Origin: Candidatus Pacearchaeota archaeon
Lineage (GTDB): Archaea; Nanoarchaeota; Nanoarchaeia; Pacearchaeales; GW2011-AR1
NCBI GenBank assembly: GCA_002690445.1
Contig: NZER01000232.1
Coordinates: 1 to 7,272, forward strand
Direction of reading: 5' to 3'
Length of the DNA: 7,272 nucleotides
A model generated the notes under the pieces. The model was not told the origin of the DNA. It did not search any database and worked only from the letters and a program-made list of their open reading frames with translations. Shown in pieces: positions 1 to 5,157 of this stretch (position 1 is the stretch's first letter; the number at the start of each line of letters is the position of its first letter). A program made the translations under genes and the position numbers.

Positions 1-301
1 GATGTATTTTTGGTGCATTCACAAGTTCACGTGAAAGTTCTTCTACAGCATCTTCAATAAGCTTTAATCTGTGTTCAAAGCTATCTTGTCTGTTCTCCAT
101 GTCAATACGTGCTCCCATAATATTATTCTCCTTTTGTTTTATTTCGATTAATTTAGCTGCTACATATACAGCTAGGTCTAATGATTCTTCTAATGCCTCT
201 TGTATAAAATCTCTTCCATCACTAGTAACATTTTCGTTACCATACTTTTCTTCACCCTTAATCAGACGTTTTCTTACAAGATCAATAATTTTATTATTCA
301 T
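1..301 (-). CDS. Partial small phage protein, possibly MazG-like N-terminus with coiled-coil C-terminus
   Basis: The first 100 codons are visible and no stop is reached before the window edge. The ATG at 301-299 has an AGGAG six bases upstream and overlaps the end of the 64-aa gene by eight bases, so the two are probably translationally coupled. Residues 5-55 are mostly helical. The pattern K-G-E-E-K-Y-G at 15-21, then QEALEESLDLAVY at about 34-46, resembles phage proteins with an EA-x-EE-x-x-D signature related to MazG-type all-alpha NTP pyrophosphohydrolases, but the full metal-binding motif is not clear. Residues 66-95 are charged and heptad-like, suggesting a coiled coil. A second in-frame ATG (codon 62) has its own strong ribosome site. 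The gene itself is well supported; the enzymatic guess is weak. Confidence 0.7.
   Translation of the reverse strand, partial: MNNKIIDLVRKRLIKGEEKYGNENVTSDGRDFIQEALEESLDLAVYVAAKLIEIKQKENNIMGARIDMENRQDSFEHRLKLIEDAVEELSRELVNAPKIH
116..135 (-). promoter_or_regulatory. Internal ribosome site and in-frame start inside the partial 5'-most gene
   Basis: On the minus strand an AAAAGGAG (135-128) lies nine bases before the ATG at 118-116, which is codon 62 of the surrounding frame. It is at least as good a Shine-Dalgarno as those of the full genes here. Internal initiation would give a separate product starting MGARIDMENR, made only of the coiled-coil part. Alternatively the upstream part is a gene of its own that lost its stop codon and fused with this one. 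The site is seen directly; its use is inferred. Confidence 0.5.
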
Positions 302-488
302 CTTCTTCTCCTACTACTGGTAGATAAGAATGCAATATTTCTTCCATGATGTCAAGTCTTTTTTGCAAGTCTTTATTTTCACTTACGAGATGTTTTAATA
401 TCTGCATAAATTCATAATTATCCATCCAAGTCATATCTTTCATTAAAGTTTTGAGCAGGTAGCTATGAGGTTTGTGCGGATAACACAT
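294..488 (-). CDS. 64-aa protein of unknown function, probably with a mis-set or frameshifted start
   Basis: I do not recognise this family. Residues 20-50 are helix-forming and charged (EFMQILKHLVSENKDLQKRL region), and the tail is acidic (GEEDE). The ATG at 488 has no good ribosome site. The same frame stays open upstream to a TAA at 533-531 and reads like real protein (EQVRFLLGLDGQ just before the ATG), yet contains no ATG, GTG or TTG. Another ATG at 529-527 overlaps the preceding micro-ORF's stop as ATGA but is in a different frame; a one-base insertion just after it would join it to this frame. A frameshift or sequence error near 527 is therefore possible, giving about 78 aa. Its stop overlaps the start of the next gene. 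Confidence 0.6.
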   Translation of the reverse strand: MCYPHKPHSYLLKTLMKDMTWMDNYEFMQILKHLVSENKDLQKRLDIMEEILHSYLPVVGEEDE

Positions 489-527
489 GCTCTGTCCATC
501 AAGACCAAGTAAGAAGCGTACCTGCTC
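453..527. repeat. 9-bp inverted repeat with a long loop
   Basis: GAGCAGGTA at 453-461 is the exact reverse complement of TACCTGCTC at 519-527, and both arms are followed inward by a GC after zero or one extra base. The arms are 57 bases apart and lie within or just ahead of the 64-aa gene. The 75-base span is tRNA-sized, but no T-loop, D-loop or anticodon arm can be drawn. It could be an RNA stem over the start of the 64-aa gene or a chance match. Confidence 0.4.
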
Positions 528-615
528 ATTTTATAGCCCAAAACAACAATATCATTACTGCCTTGTCAATTACCCATAACAAGATCAGTATTGTTAGTTT
601 AGTTTCATTCGTCAT
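526..615 (-). CDS. 29-aa single-pass membrane micro-protein (tentative)
   Basis: The ORF starts MTNETKLTILILLW and ends FWAIK. It is a short polar N-terminus, one hydrophobic segment of about 20 residues with a central Asp-Lys, and a basic end, as expected for a single transmembrane helix. The ribosome site is poor (an AAAGA is present but no GGAG). Its TGA stop overlaps an ATG as ATGA, a typical coupled junction, but the ORF opening there is only 28 codons and does not look like protein. It is the only ORF I list here that ends in TGA. A chance ORF is possible. Confidence 0.35.
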   Translation of the reverse strand: MTNETKLTILILLWVIDKAVMILLFWAIK

Positions 616-656
616 TTTTTCATAAATCTTTGAGGGCTTATACTTATTATTGTTTA

Positions 657-719
657 CTACGCCCAGTAGGAAAACTTAATCAGAACATCCTTAATAGTGC
701 CCTTTGTAAAAGCCCTCAT
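657..719 (-). pseudogene. 20-aa ORF that looks like a truncated phage protein N-terminus
   Basis: It reads MRAFTKGTIKDVLIKFSYWA and then hits TAG followed directly by TAA. The sequence looks like the start of a longer protein; phage antitermination-type proteins often begin with a similar helix ending in a Trp-rich stretch, but 20 residues are too few to assign. There is no convincing ribosome site before the ATG. It may be a remnant, a chance ORF or an upstream peptide. Confidence 0.2.
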
Positions 720-732
720 TTAATAAGAGTTT

Positions 733-819
733 TTATACTGCAACTTCCAGCCAGTTAATATATTCGTCTTTAGGTATTGTTTCTTTTTGACTGCAATCAA
801 ACATCTTTGCCCCAATACC
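733..819 (-). other. In-frame continuation of the HTH ORF after an amber codon; could also be a 23-aa ORF
   Basis: After the TAG at 820-822 the same frame stays open to a TAA at 733-735. It has protein-like composition (FDCSQKETIPKDEYINWLE region). An ATG at 804-802 with GGGG five bases upstream could start a separate 23-aa peptide. Alternatively this is the C-terminal part of a 72-residue HTH protein interrupted by a nonsense mutation, a sequence error or a suppressed amber codon. I recognise no family. Confidence 0.3.
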
Positions 820-954
820 CTACGAATCTTTTAAGTACCTATATATTGTAGCCCTACTTATACCAAGTGTTTTTGCTACATTATTAGGCTTCATTTTTAA
901 AGCCTTTACACCAATACGTGCAAGCTTTTTCTTTAAGTTAGAACGGAAGGTCAT
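820..954 (-). CDS. 44-aa helix-turn-helix DNA-binding protein overlapping the SSB gene end
   Basis: Residues 22-42 carry a clear HTH of the resolvase/invertase C-terminal type: NVAKTLGISRATIYRYLK, with the GISRATIYRYL recognition-helix pattern typical of Hin-like and other phage HTH proteins. It is preceded by a basic segment (RSNLKKKLARIG). The ATG at 954 overlaps the last 17 bases of the SSB-like gene and has no obvious ribosome site. A second ATG at codon 21 has AAAGG eight bases upstream and would give just the HTH. It ends in TAG, but the frame continues open beyond (see 733-819). No catalytic recombinase domain is present, so this is a small regulator or a truncated gene rather than a recombinase. 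Confidence 0.55.
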   Translation of the reverse strand: MTFRSNLKKKLARIGVKALKMKPNNVAKTLGISRATIYRYLKDS

Positions 955-1567
955 TTGTCGTAGTAAGAGCTAGTCGTTTTCCATCTGACCATGTTTTAAC
1001 ATACTTAACTTTCCATGAAGGTCTAGTTTCGCCATCAGAATTAACCCAGTCATTACCACGATCCACAGATGCGATAACTGGTGTTCCTTCAATGTCACTT
1101 GTTTTAAGTTCTGGTAAAACTTTAACCTTTATAGTTCTCCCATTAACTGTACGTTCTTCAGTATCTATAGTCACACCAACTGTTTCACAAAACCGCATGT
1201 ACCTTTTATTACCTTCTGAGTTTGACACGAAATGATCTCCTCCAGTAGGTTCTAAAAATCTAAATACACCATCAGCTTGGAATATTGCTCCAACGTATGG
1301 TGCACCATTTGTTGTATGTGTTTCACCACTATGAATGTATTGATATGTGTTTCTTGTGTTCTCATGGGCAACAAGCACTTTAAAATTAAATATAAGTGCT
1401 TTGTTTAACTCACCATCTCTGTTCTTGAACTCCCTTGTTAGTGTTGATGCTTCTGTAATATGTCCTAAGTATTCTCCTGCTACTTTTGGAATATATTCCT
1501 CTGTATCAGTATCACTTGGGATAAACAGAGCTTCGTCTTTACGTAGTGTTTCTGTCATAGTAGACAT
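938..1567 (-). CDS. SSB-like single-stranded DNA-binding phage protein (DUF669-like)
   Basis: This 209-aa protein is most likely the phage ssDNA-binding protein working with the annealing protein encoded just upstream. It is beta-rich and aromatic/charged with no membrane segment: VAGEYLGHITEAST at about 29-42, ALIFNFKVLVA near 57-67, and a C-terminal strand region WKVKYVKTW. It ends in NDLPF, resembling the DxxPF tip by which bacterial SSBs recruit partners, although the tail is less acidic than in E. coli SSB. Size and position after a recombinase match DUF669-type proteins. The ATG at 1567 has GGAGAG upstream, and the upstream gene's TAA lies inside that ribosome site. The last 17 bases are shared with the HTH ORF. 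The family assignment is from memory of the pattern; the role is inferred. Confidence 0.65.
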   Translation of the reverse strand: MSTMTETLRKDEALFIPSDTDTEEYIPKVAGEYLGHITEASTLTREFKNRDGELNKALIFNFKVLVAHENTRNTYQYIHSGETHTTNGAPYVGAIFQADGVFRFLEPTGGDHFVSNSEGNKRYMRFCETVGVTIDTEERTVNGRTIKVKVLPELKTSDIEGTPVIASVDRGNDWVNSDGETRPSWKVKYVKTWSDGKRLALTTTNDLPF

Positions 1568-1576
1568 TATCTCTCC

Positions 1577-2125
1577 TTATGTATTTGTGTAGTGTTCCAT
1601 AACTTTTTCAAAGTTACCTTGGTTTATTACTCCATTACTTATCTGATCTGTGACTTGCTTTTGTAGTTTTACTTCTGTGTTGCGATCATTCAGAAGATCA
1701 AGTAATTTTTTTTGTTGTGTATCATCCAGCGGTGGACTTGGTGGTAAATCCTCACCAGCATACAAGTGAATACCAAGACCATGTAATGCAATAGCCTTAG
1801 CTAAACATCTCTGTATACTTGTATTAATGTGAAATGCATTTGGTGCTGTTAATGGCTTATTTTGATGATCTAATACTGGGTGTACTTGTGTCATGCTAAT
1901 ATCCATTATGTGTACTGTTACCTTCACAAAGAATCCACACTCAGTTTTAATAAATGGAATACCATCCCACTCATGTACATCCCAAGTAGCCTCTGGATGT
2001 CTTTTCTTTAACTCTCTTACAGCGTATGCCCAACTAAGATAGCTGAACTTACCTTTCTTCTCGATGTTCCTTGTAACATCAACACGATCAAGTTCTGTAA
2101 AGTAGTTTGTTTTTTTAGCTGTCAT
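1577..2125 (-). CDS. Phage single-strand annealing protein, DUF1071/Sak3 type
   Basis: The 182-aa protein shows the hallmarks of the DUF1071 family, placed among the Rad52-like phage annealing proteins (Sak3): YLSWA at 29-33, a beta-rich core with W48 and W53, GFFVKVTV at about 64-71, PVLDHQNKP at 83-91, then the strongly conserved INTSIQRCLAKAIALHGLG run (100-118) and YAGEDLP (122-128). The C-terminal 50 residues are charged and probably a flexible helical tail. Such proteins coat single strands made by an exonuclease and pair them with a complement, for recombination-dependent replication or repair. The start at 2125 has AAAGGAGA upstream, overlapping the stop of the 106-aa gene. It lies between the nuclease and the SSB-like gene, consistent with one recombination operon. 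Confidence 0.85.
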   Translation of the reverse strand: MTAKKTNYFTELDRVDVTRNIEKKGKFSYLSWAYAVRELKKRHPEATWDVHEWDGIPFIKTECGFFVKVTVHIMDISMTQVHPVLDHQNKPLTAPNAFHINTSIQRCLAKAIALHGLGIHLYAGEDLPPSPPLDDTQQKKLLDLLNDRNTEVKLQKQVTDQISNGVINQGNFEKVMEHYTNT

Positions 2126-2136
2126 GTTTTTCTCCT

Positions 2137-2457
2137 TTATAAACTATTCCTAAGTTCTTTTACTTCTTTTTTAACTTCTTCTTGTTTGTCTTGACGTATT
2201 TTATGGGATATCCCTCTAAGACTTGGTATCTCTTGCTGTATTGCACGCCTTGCTCTCATAATAGATGCTGGCTTTGGTATTTTTTTTGTGGACAGCATTT
2301 TAAAAAAATCATTGGCATACATATTATGAGGATTAAATCCATCTCTAGTTAAAACAGAAGACCAGACAGCAACTATCAATCTTTCATGGTCGTTTCTATA
2401 AATTTCTTTTTCTTCTAGTAAGGATTTTATTAGTTTTCTATTCTGATTTAGTTTCAT
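2137..2457 (-). CDS. 106-aa conserved phage protein of unknown function
   Basis: I recognise the pattern but no function. Residues 20-40 (YRNDHERLIVAVWSSVLTRD) and 60-82 (PKPASIMRARRAIQQEIPSLRG) resemble a small alpha-helical protein often found in phage early regions, with its typical S-I-x-R-x-RR-x-x-Q ... P-x-LRG signature. The C-terminal 25 residues are Lys/Glu-rich and probably helical. Net charge is high, so nucleic-acid contact is possible. The ATG at 2457 has AAGGAGAG upstream, shared with the nuclease stop codon. Lying between nuclease and annealing protein, it may be an accessory replication or recombination factor; this is inference from position only. Confidence 0.75.
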   Translation of the reverse strand: MKLNQNRKLIKSLLEEKEIYRNDHERLIVAVWSSVLTRDGFNPHNMYANDFFKMLSTKKIPKPASIMRARRAIQQEIPSLRGISHKIRQDKQEEVKKEVKELRNSL

Positions 2458-2468
2458 GTTTCTCTCCT

Positions 2469-3239
2469 TTATTTAAAACTTGGTGGATTACAGTGATCTT
2501 TGAATTGACAATACCCACAACACCAATAGTATGCTGGTGATGAACCAAGTTGGAATATTGGTAAACCTTTGGCATGTTCCTCATTAATTGAATGCCAATA
2601 TCTTCTAGCCTTATCAAGATAAACCTCTGGTATCACTTGCTCCTTAACCTCAGAGTTATCTTTGTTGTAATACAATATGGACATACTTGCAAGGCTACCC
2701 AGTTTCTTTTTTAAGGCAAGTCCATATGTAGCAACTTGAAGATAGTGATTTCTATTCTCACTTGGTATTGCATTCTTTTTATTAAACTTTTGTCTGAATG
2801 ACCAACCAGATGATGTCTTTATATCATATAGCTTGTTAATTTCATCTGTACCATCCACCGAGCAGTCTTGTGAGACAATATCATAAAAGCCCCTAACATT
2901 GAACTCTGGTAAAGCAATCTCCCCTTCCGTGTCAAATTTTTTGACCCTTTGTACAGAAAAACTGTTACTATAAGATTCTTTATTATTATATATATTATTA
3001 TAATATATTAATGCGTTCTGAATATCTTCATGAATAATTGATCCAACTCTCATAACTCTTGAGTTTTTCTCATCTGGTGGATTTGTTGGGACTGCCTTTT
3101 CTACGGATTCATAATACAACTTGCGAGAACAAAAGCCAGCACCACTTGCGTGATACCAGCCTTCCTTCCCATCGTAGCGTTCCTTGCGGTTCTGTTCGTT
3201 TTTGTAGAGTAAGTATTCGTGGTATATCTGTTCAAACAT
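2469..3239 (-). CDS. Cas4/RecB-like PD-(D/E)XK exonuclease with probable 4Fe-4S cluster
   Basis: The 256-aa length fits Cas4/RecB-like phage exonucleases. In order: Cys37 in the FCSRKLYYE motif; GSIIHE at 66-71, with His70 as the usual first catalytic-site residue; FYD with Asp120; YDIKTSS at 138-144 with Asp139 and Lys141 as the D-x-K of the PD-(D/E)XK site; Gln168 and Tyr172 in LQVATYGLAL; and a C-terminal cluster Cys240, Cys241, Cys244 and Cys250. Cys37 plus the last three cysteines match the Fe-S arrangement of Cas4/AddB. It probably resects DNA ends to produce single strands for the annealing protein encoded two genes downstream. No cas gene is nearby. Its ATG overlaps the RHH stop as TAATG, with GGGA in front. 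A very AT-rich run (about 2983-3010) encodes a Tyr/Asn-rich stretch. Confidence 0.85.
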   Translation of the reverse strand: MFEQIYHEYLLYKNEQNRKERYDGKEGWYHASGAGFCSRKLYYESVEKAVPTNPPDEKNSRVMRVGSIIHEDIQNALIYYNNIYNNKESYSNSFSVQRVKKFDTEGEIALPEFNVRGFYDIVSQDCSVDGTDEINKLYDIKTSSGWSFRQKFNKKNAIPSENRNHYLQVATYGLALKKKLGSLASMSILYYNKDNSEVKEQVIPEVYLDKARRYWHSINEEHAKGLPIFQLGSSPAYYWCCGYCQFKDHCNPPSFK

Positions 3240-3412
3240 TATGTCCCAACATACCTCTCTATTAAATCAATTAGAGTTTCTCTGTACGTTGGGCGTTTCT
3301 CAGTAAGAGATTTTATCTTGAACCTTGTCCACAGTGCATATGGAATTTTAAACTGATAGGTTGCAAACTCCCTCTCAGCAACATCATTTCTAGTCTTATC
3401 AAACTTATTCAT
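3239..3412 (-). CDS. 57-aa ribbon-helix-helix (Arc/CopG-like) regulator
   Basis: Residues 17-24 (ATYQFKIP) form the expected N-terminal strand, followed by helix A (ALWTRFKIKSLTEK, about 26-39), a turn with Arg-Pro-Thr, and helix B (YRETLIDLIERYV, about 43-55). This strand-helix-helix layout and length are those of Arc/MetJ/CopG DNA-binding dimers; beta-strand side chains would read the major groove. The ATG at 3412 has AGAGGA six bases upstream. The stop overlaps the nuclease start as TAATG, so the two are coupled. Phased repeats and an inverted repeat lie 75-140 bases upstream and are plausible operators, making it a candidate autoregulator of the recombination operon. An accessory DNA-binding role is the alternative. 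Confidence 0.7.
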   Translation of the reverse strand: MNKFDKTRNDVAEREFATYQFKIPYALWTRFKIKSLTEKRPTYRETLIDLIERYVGT

Positions 3413-3458
3413 ATATGTCCTCTATTCTCGTTAATAATTATGGTTAAAATTACATTAA

Positions 3459-3464
3459 ATTATA
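3459..3464 (-). promoter_or_regulatory. Candidate -10 box for the recombination operon
   Basis: A perfect TATAAT reads on the minus strand at 3464-3459, about 47 bases before the RHH start codon. No good TTGACA is visible at 16-18 bases upstream, so an activator-dependent or phage-specific promoter would be needed. In such AT-rich DNA a chance match is likely. Confidence 0.25.
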
Positions 3465-3485
3465 TGATATGTCCCAAACATTTTT

Positions 3486-3512
3486 TATAGAATTTATAAT
3501 TAATTTTCTATA
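3486..3512. repeat. 7-bp inverted repeat upstream of the RHH gene
   Basis: TATAGAA (3486-3492) and TTCTATA (3506-3512) are exact reverse complements separated by 13 AT-rich bases. Centre-to-centre spacing is 20 bases, two helical turns, as expected if a dimer of dimers binds one face. It lies just upstream of the candidate -10 box. It could be an operator; the AT-richness makes chance possible. Confidence 0.35.
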
Positions 3513-3521
3513 CGAAGAGAG

Positions 3522-3552
3522 TCTCATATAATCTCATCATTGTCTCATCATT
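3522..3552. repeat. Three phased TCTCAT direct repeats, candidate operator
   Basis: TCTCAT starts at 3522, 3532 and 3543, giving spacings of 10 and 11 bases, one helical turn each. The last two copies extend to the ten-base TCTCATCATT (3532-3541 and 3543-3552). They are non-coding, between the ParB-like gene's end and the RHH gene. Tandem half-sites one turn apart are how Arc/CopG-type proteins often bind. Binding by the adjacent RHH protein is inferred. Confidence 0.45.
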
Positions 3553-3561
3553 AGATACACC

Positions 3562-3589
3562 ACCCCCTCTGCTATATAACAGAGAGGGT
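3562..3589 (-). terminator. Hairpin downstream of the ParB-like gene, possible terminator or 3' stabiliser
   Basis: Arms 3562-3571 and 3580-3589 form a ten-pair stem with an eight-base loop, about 20 bases past the ParB-like stop. In the minus-strand RNA all ten pairs form (one is U-G); in plus-strand RNA that position is a C-A mismatch, which favours function in the minus transcript. No U-run follows, so it is not a canonical intrinsic terminator; partial termination or end protection is possible. Confidence 0.45.
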
Positions 3590-3609
3590 ATGTACTATAG
3601 ACTTTTTAT

Positions 3610-4326
3610 TTATACCGCTGTTATTTCCCAAGTACCCATAACTGGTTTTTTTCCATCAACCGCTTTCTTTAACAGACGAGCAGGACATTTCAAACCAACT
3701 AGTGCTTTTATTCTATGGGCAGTACCAACATTAATCATCCAGTCCAATACCTTAGACTTTGTTTTCATTGAGTTATTATCAACTACCTTGCAGTATTCCT
3801 GCACACCAATCATAAAAGTCCTAGGACTTTTCCTTCTATTGCGTATTGTTTCAAGGTATTTCATTCCAGTCCCAGATTTAATAGAATCTCCAATCCTAAT
3901 CAAGTCATGACAGGCTTTCTCAAAGTCGGTGTCAACTAAACCACCATTAAGAAATATATGGAGTTTCTGTGAACCAGTCAATGAAAGAGAAGTTTCATTG
4001 AGATGTCTAAAAAGAATGCTCCGTTCTTCTTCTGTAAGATCATCATACCTATATCCAATTACATGGGTTATTCCATTCTGACGTGCAGCTTCCACCCTTC
4101 TGTGTCCATTTATTTTAAGCATTGTGTCTCCACAAAAATGGATTGTATCCAAAACCCCAAGTTCAGAAACTCCCTTTCTCAAAGTCAGAAAGTCTCTATT
4201 AGTTGCCACTCTTTCGGGAGGATTGTTTGGGTCTGTTTTCAGCTTACTTATCCTAACCCTAACTAATTCACGATTATTTATTTTCTCTACAAGCTTAGCA
4301 GAGAATATTGGCTTATTTTTTTTCAT
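3610..4326 (-). CDS. ParB/Srx-fold (ParB N-terminal-like) phage protein
   Basis: The 238-aa protein has a ParB-type N-terminal domain: the segment VRISKLKTDPNNPPER (24-39) corresponds to the ParB first box, LRKGVSELGVLDTI (49-62) is the typical helix-strand unit, and NGHRRVEAAR (73-82) matches the conserved G-x-RR-x-x-A box that binds nucleotide in ParB/Srx proteins. Residues 100-140 are helical (LTEEERSILFRHLNE). The C-terminal half has basic segments (ETIRNRRKSPRTF) and no recognised domain. No ParA is present in the window, so chromosome-style partitioning is not supported; phage ParB-like proteins may act as nucleases, CTP switches or transcription regulators. AGAGGT precedes the ATG at 4326. 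It is the last gene before the hairpin at 3562-3589. Confidence 0.75.
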   Translation of the reverse strand: MKKNKPIFSAKLVEKINNRELVRVRISKLKTDPNNPPERVATNRDFLTLRKGVSELGVLDTIHFCGDTMLKINGHRRVEAARQNGITHVIGYRYDDLTEEERSILFRHLNETSLSLTGSQKLHIFLNGGLVDTDFEKACHDLIRIGDSIKSGTGMKYLETIRNRRKSPRTFMIGVQEYCKVVDNNSMKTKSKVLDWMINVGTAHRIKALVGLKCPARLLKKAVDGKKPVMGTWEITAV

Positions 4327-4344
4327 GGTTATTTTACCTCTTTA

Positions 4345-4626
4345 TTATTGTACTTTATATGTTATACCCTTGGTTTTTAACTGCTCAAGAGTCTTTACAT
4401 TTATGAATCTGTATGCCTTTTTGTGCATATCGAATACGCCAATAAGGTCACGTTCTTCTGGTTTGAACTTCAAGCCTACTCCTTTGACATATTTTGCTAC
4501 ACCTTGTCTACAGACCATCCTTCTTTTTTCTCCGTTCTTCTTGGTGAAGACAGCTGAGAAAATCTTTCCATTAGTTTTATATATATACTGCTTAGCAGTA
4601 TCTCTATCTATATGTGTTGTTTTCAT
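4345..4626 (-). CDS. 93-aa Sm/SH3-barrel-like phage protein (WYL_2/DUF2693-like)
   Basis: The central part, KIFSAVFTKKNGEKRRMVCR (21-40) followed by QGVAKYVKG (41-49) and LIGVFDMHKKAYRFINV (61-77), matches my memory of a widespread phage family with strand-turn-strand K-K-(N/D)-G, an R-x-G-V-x-K-x-x-KG segment and a closing VFDMxKKxYRxIN block, described as an Sm-like or SH3 beta-barrel fold (WYL_2). The barrel suggests nucleic-acid or ligand binding; no function is established. The ATG at 4626 has AAAGGG upstream, and the first 23 bases overlap the preceding 157-aa gene in another frame. The ParB-like gene follows after 18 bases. Confidence 0.7.
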   Translation of the reverse strand: MKTTHIDRDTAKQYIYKTNGKIFSAVFTKKNGEKRRMVCRQGVAKYVKGVGLKFKPEERDLIGVFDMHKKAYRFINVKTLEQLKTKGITYKVQ

Positions 4627-5077
4627 ATTTTAATACCCTTTCTTTTTCTTCTGGTTCTTCTTCCATGTCAAGAATTTCCATTGTCAACTGTTTATTATAA
4701 CTTCTAAATGATACTCCGTCTAAAGGTCTTGATTCATTTACCCTATCTTCTATTGTAAGTTTACAGCCATGTATAATAAAGCTTATTCTTGGAAGTGGAT
4801 CACCTTTAGAGGGAGTATTAATTTCCATAGTAACTTGAAATCCATATGGCAAGTTATTTGTATTTTTCTTTGGGTTGTCATACCACCGCTTAGGATACCT
4901 TGGACTTAAACAGAAAAATTTATCCCATATAAACTTATGTTTACATTCTGGGCACTCTATTTCTTTGCCCTCTGTGAAACACTTATTATCAAGTGTTATT
5001 TTGCCATGACTATAGTTCTGCGTACCCAATCTCATGAATGAGTATGTACTTTTGTCATTTACATCTCTTTTTGACAT
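4604..5077 (-). CDS. 157-aa protein of unknown function with a CPEC motif
   Basis: I do not recognise this family. A zinc-knuckle-like CPECKHKF lies at 42-49 with further cysteines at 33, 56 and about 104, so one zinc site is possible but not a standard ribbon with two CxxC pairs. The middle (YGFQVTMEIN and RISFIIHGCKLTIEDR) looks like beta-strands, and the tail is very acidic then charged (EEEPEEKER). A strong AAAGGAGA precedes the ATG at 5077, and a nested inverted repeat lies just upstream. It ends in TAG, 23 bases inside the next gene. The protein-like composition and ribosome site support it as real. Confidence 0.7.
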   Translation of the reverse strand: MSKRDVNDKSTYSFMRLGTQNYSHGKITLDNKCFTEGKEIECPECKHKFIWDKFFCLSPRYPKRWYDNPKKNTNNLPYGFQVTMEINTPSKGDPLPRISFIIHGCKLTIEDRVNESRPLDGVSFRSYNKQLTMEILDMEEEPEEKERVLKYENNTYR

Positions 5078-5157
5078 TATCTGTCTCCTTTATTTAAAAT
5101 TAATAGGGGTGGGCAGAAAGGTGTGGGAATAACAATAACAGAAAAACCCACAAGCAT
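5077..5157 (-). CDS. 26-aa hydrophobic micro-ORF (doubtful)
   Basis: The ORF runs from the ATG at 5157 to a TAA that overlaps the next start as TAATG. It encodes a hydrophobic stretch MLVGFSVIVIPTPF and then NKGDR. A TTG start five codons earlier, behind a G-rich run, would be an alternative. It lies wholly within the inverted-repeat region and in the same frame as the 45-aa membrane ORF after two TAGs. No good ribosome site precedes its ATG, so it may be chance. Confidence 0.2.
   Translation of the reverse strand: MLVGFSVIVIPTPFCPPLLILNKGDR

Noticed and set aside
99..323. 74-aa plus-strand ORF
   Set aside because: Antisense to the 1-301 minus-strand gene, with no ribosome site.
453..527. 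tRNA-like 75-base span with a paired end
   Set aside because: No T-loop GTTCRA, no D-loop or anticodon arm on either strand.
2983..3010. AT-rich palindromic-looking stretch as a replication origin
   Set aside because: It is coding for a Tyr/Asn-rich part of the nuclease and has no iterons around it.
2469..3239. cas4 as part of a CRISPR-Cas locus
   Set aside because: No repeat array or other cas gene; the neighbours are phage recombination genes.
4124..4633. 169-aa plus-strand ORF
   Set aside because: It is antisense to the ParB-like and Sm-like genes, which have clear motifs and ribosome sites; the plus frame is hydrophobic low-information sequence.
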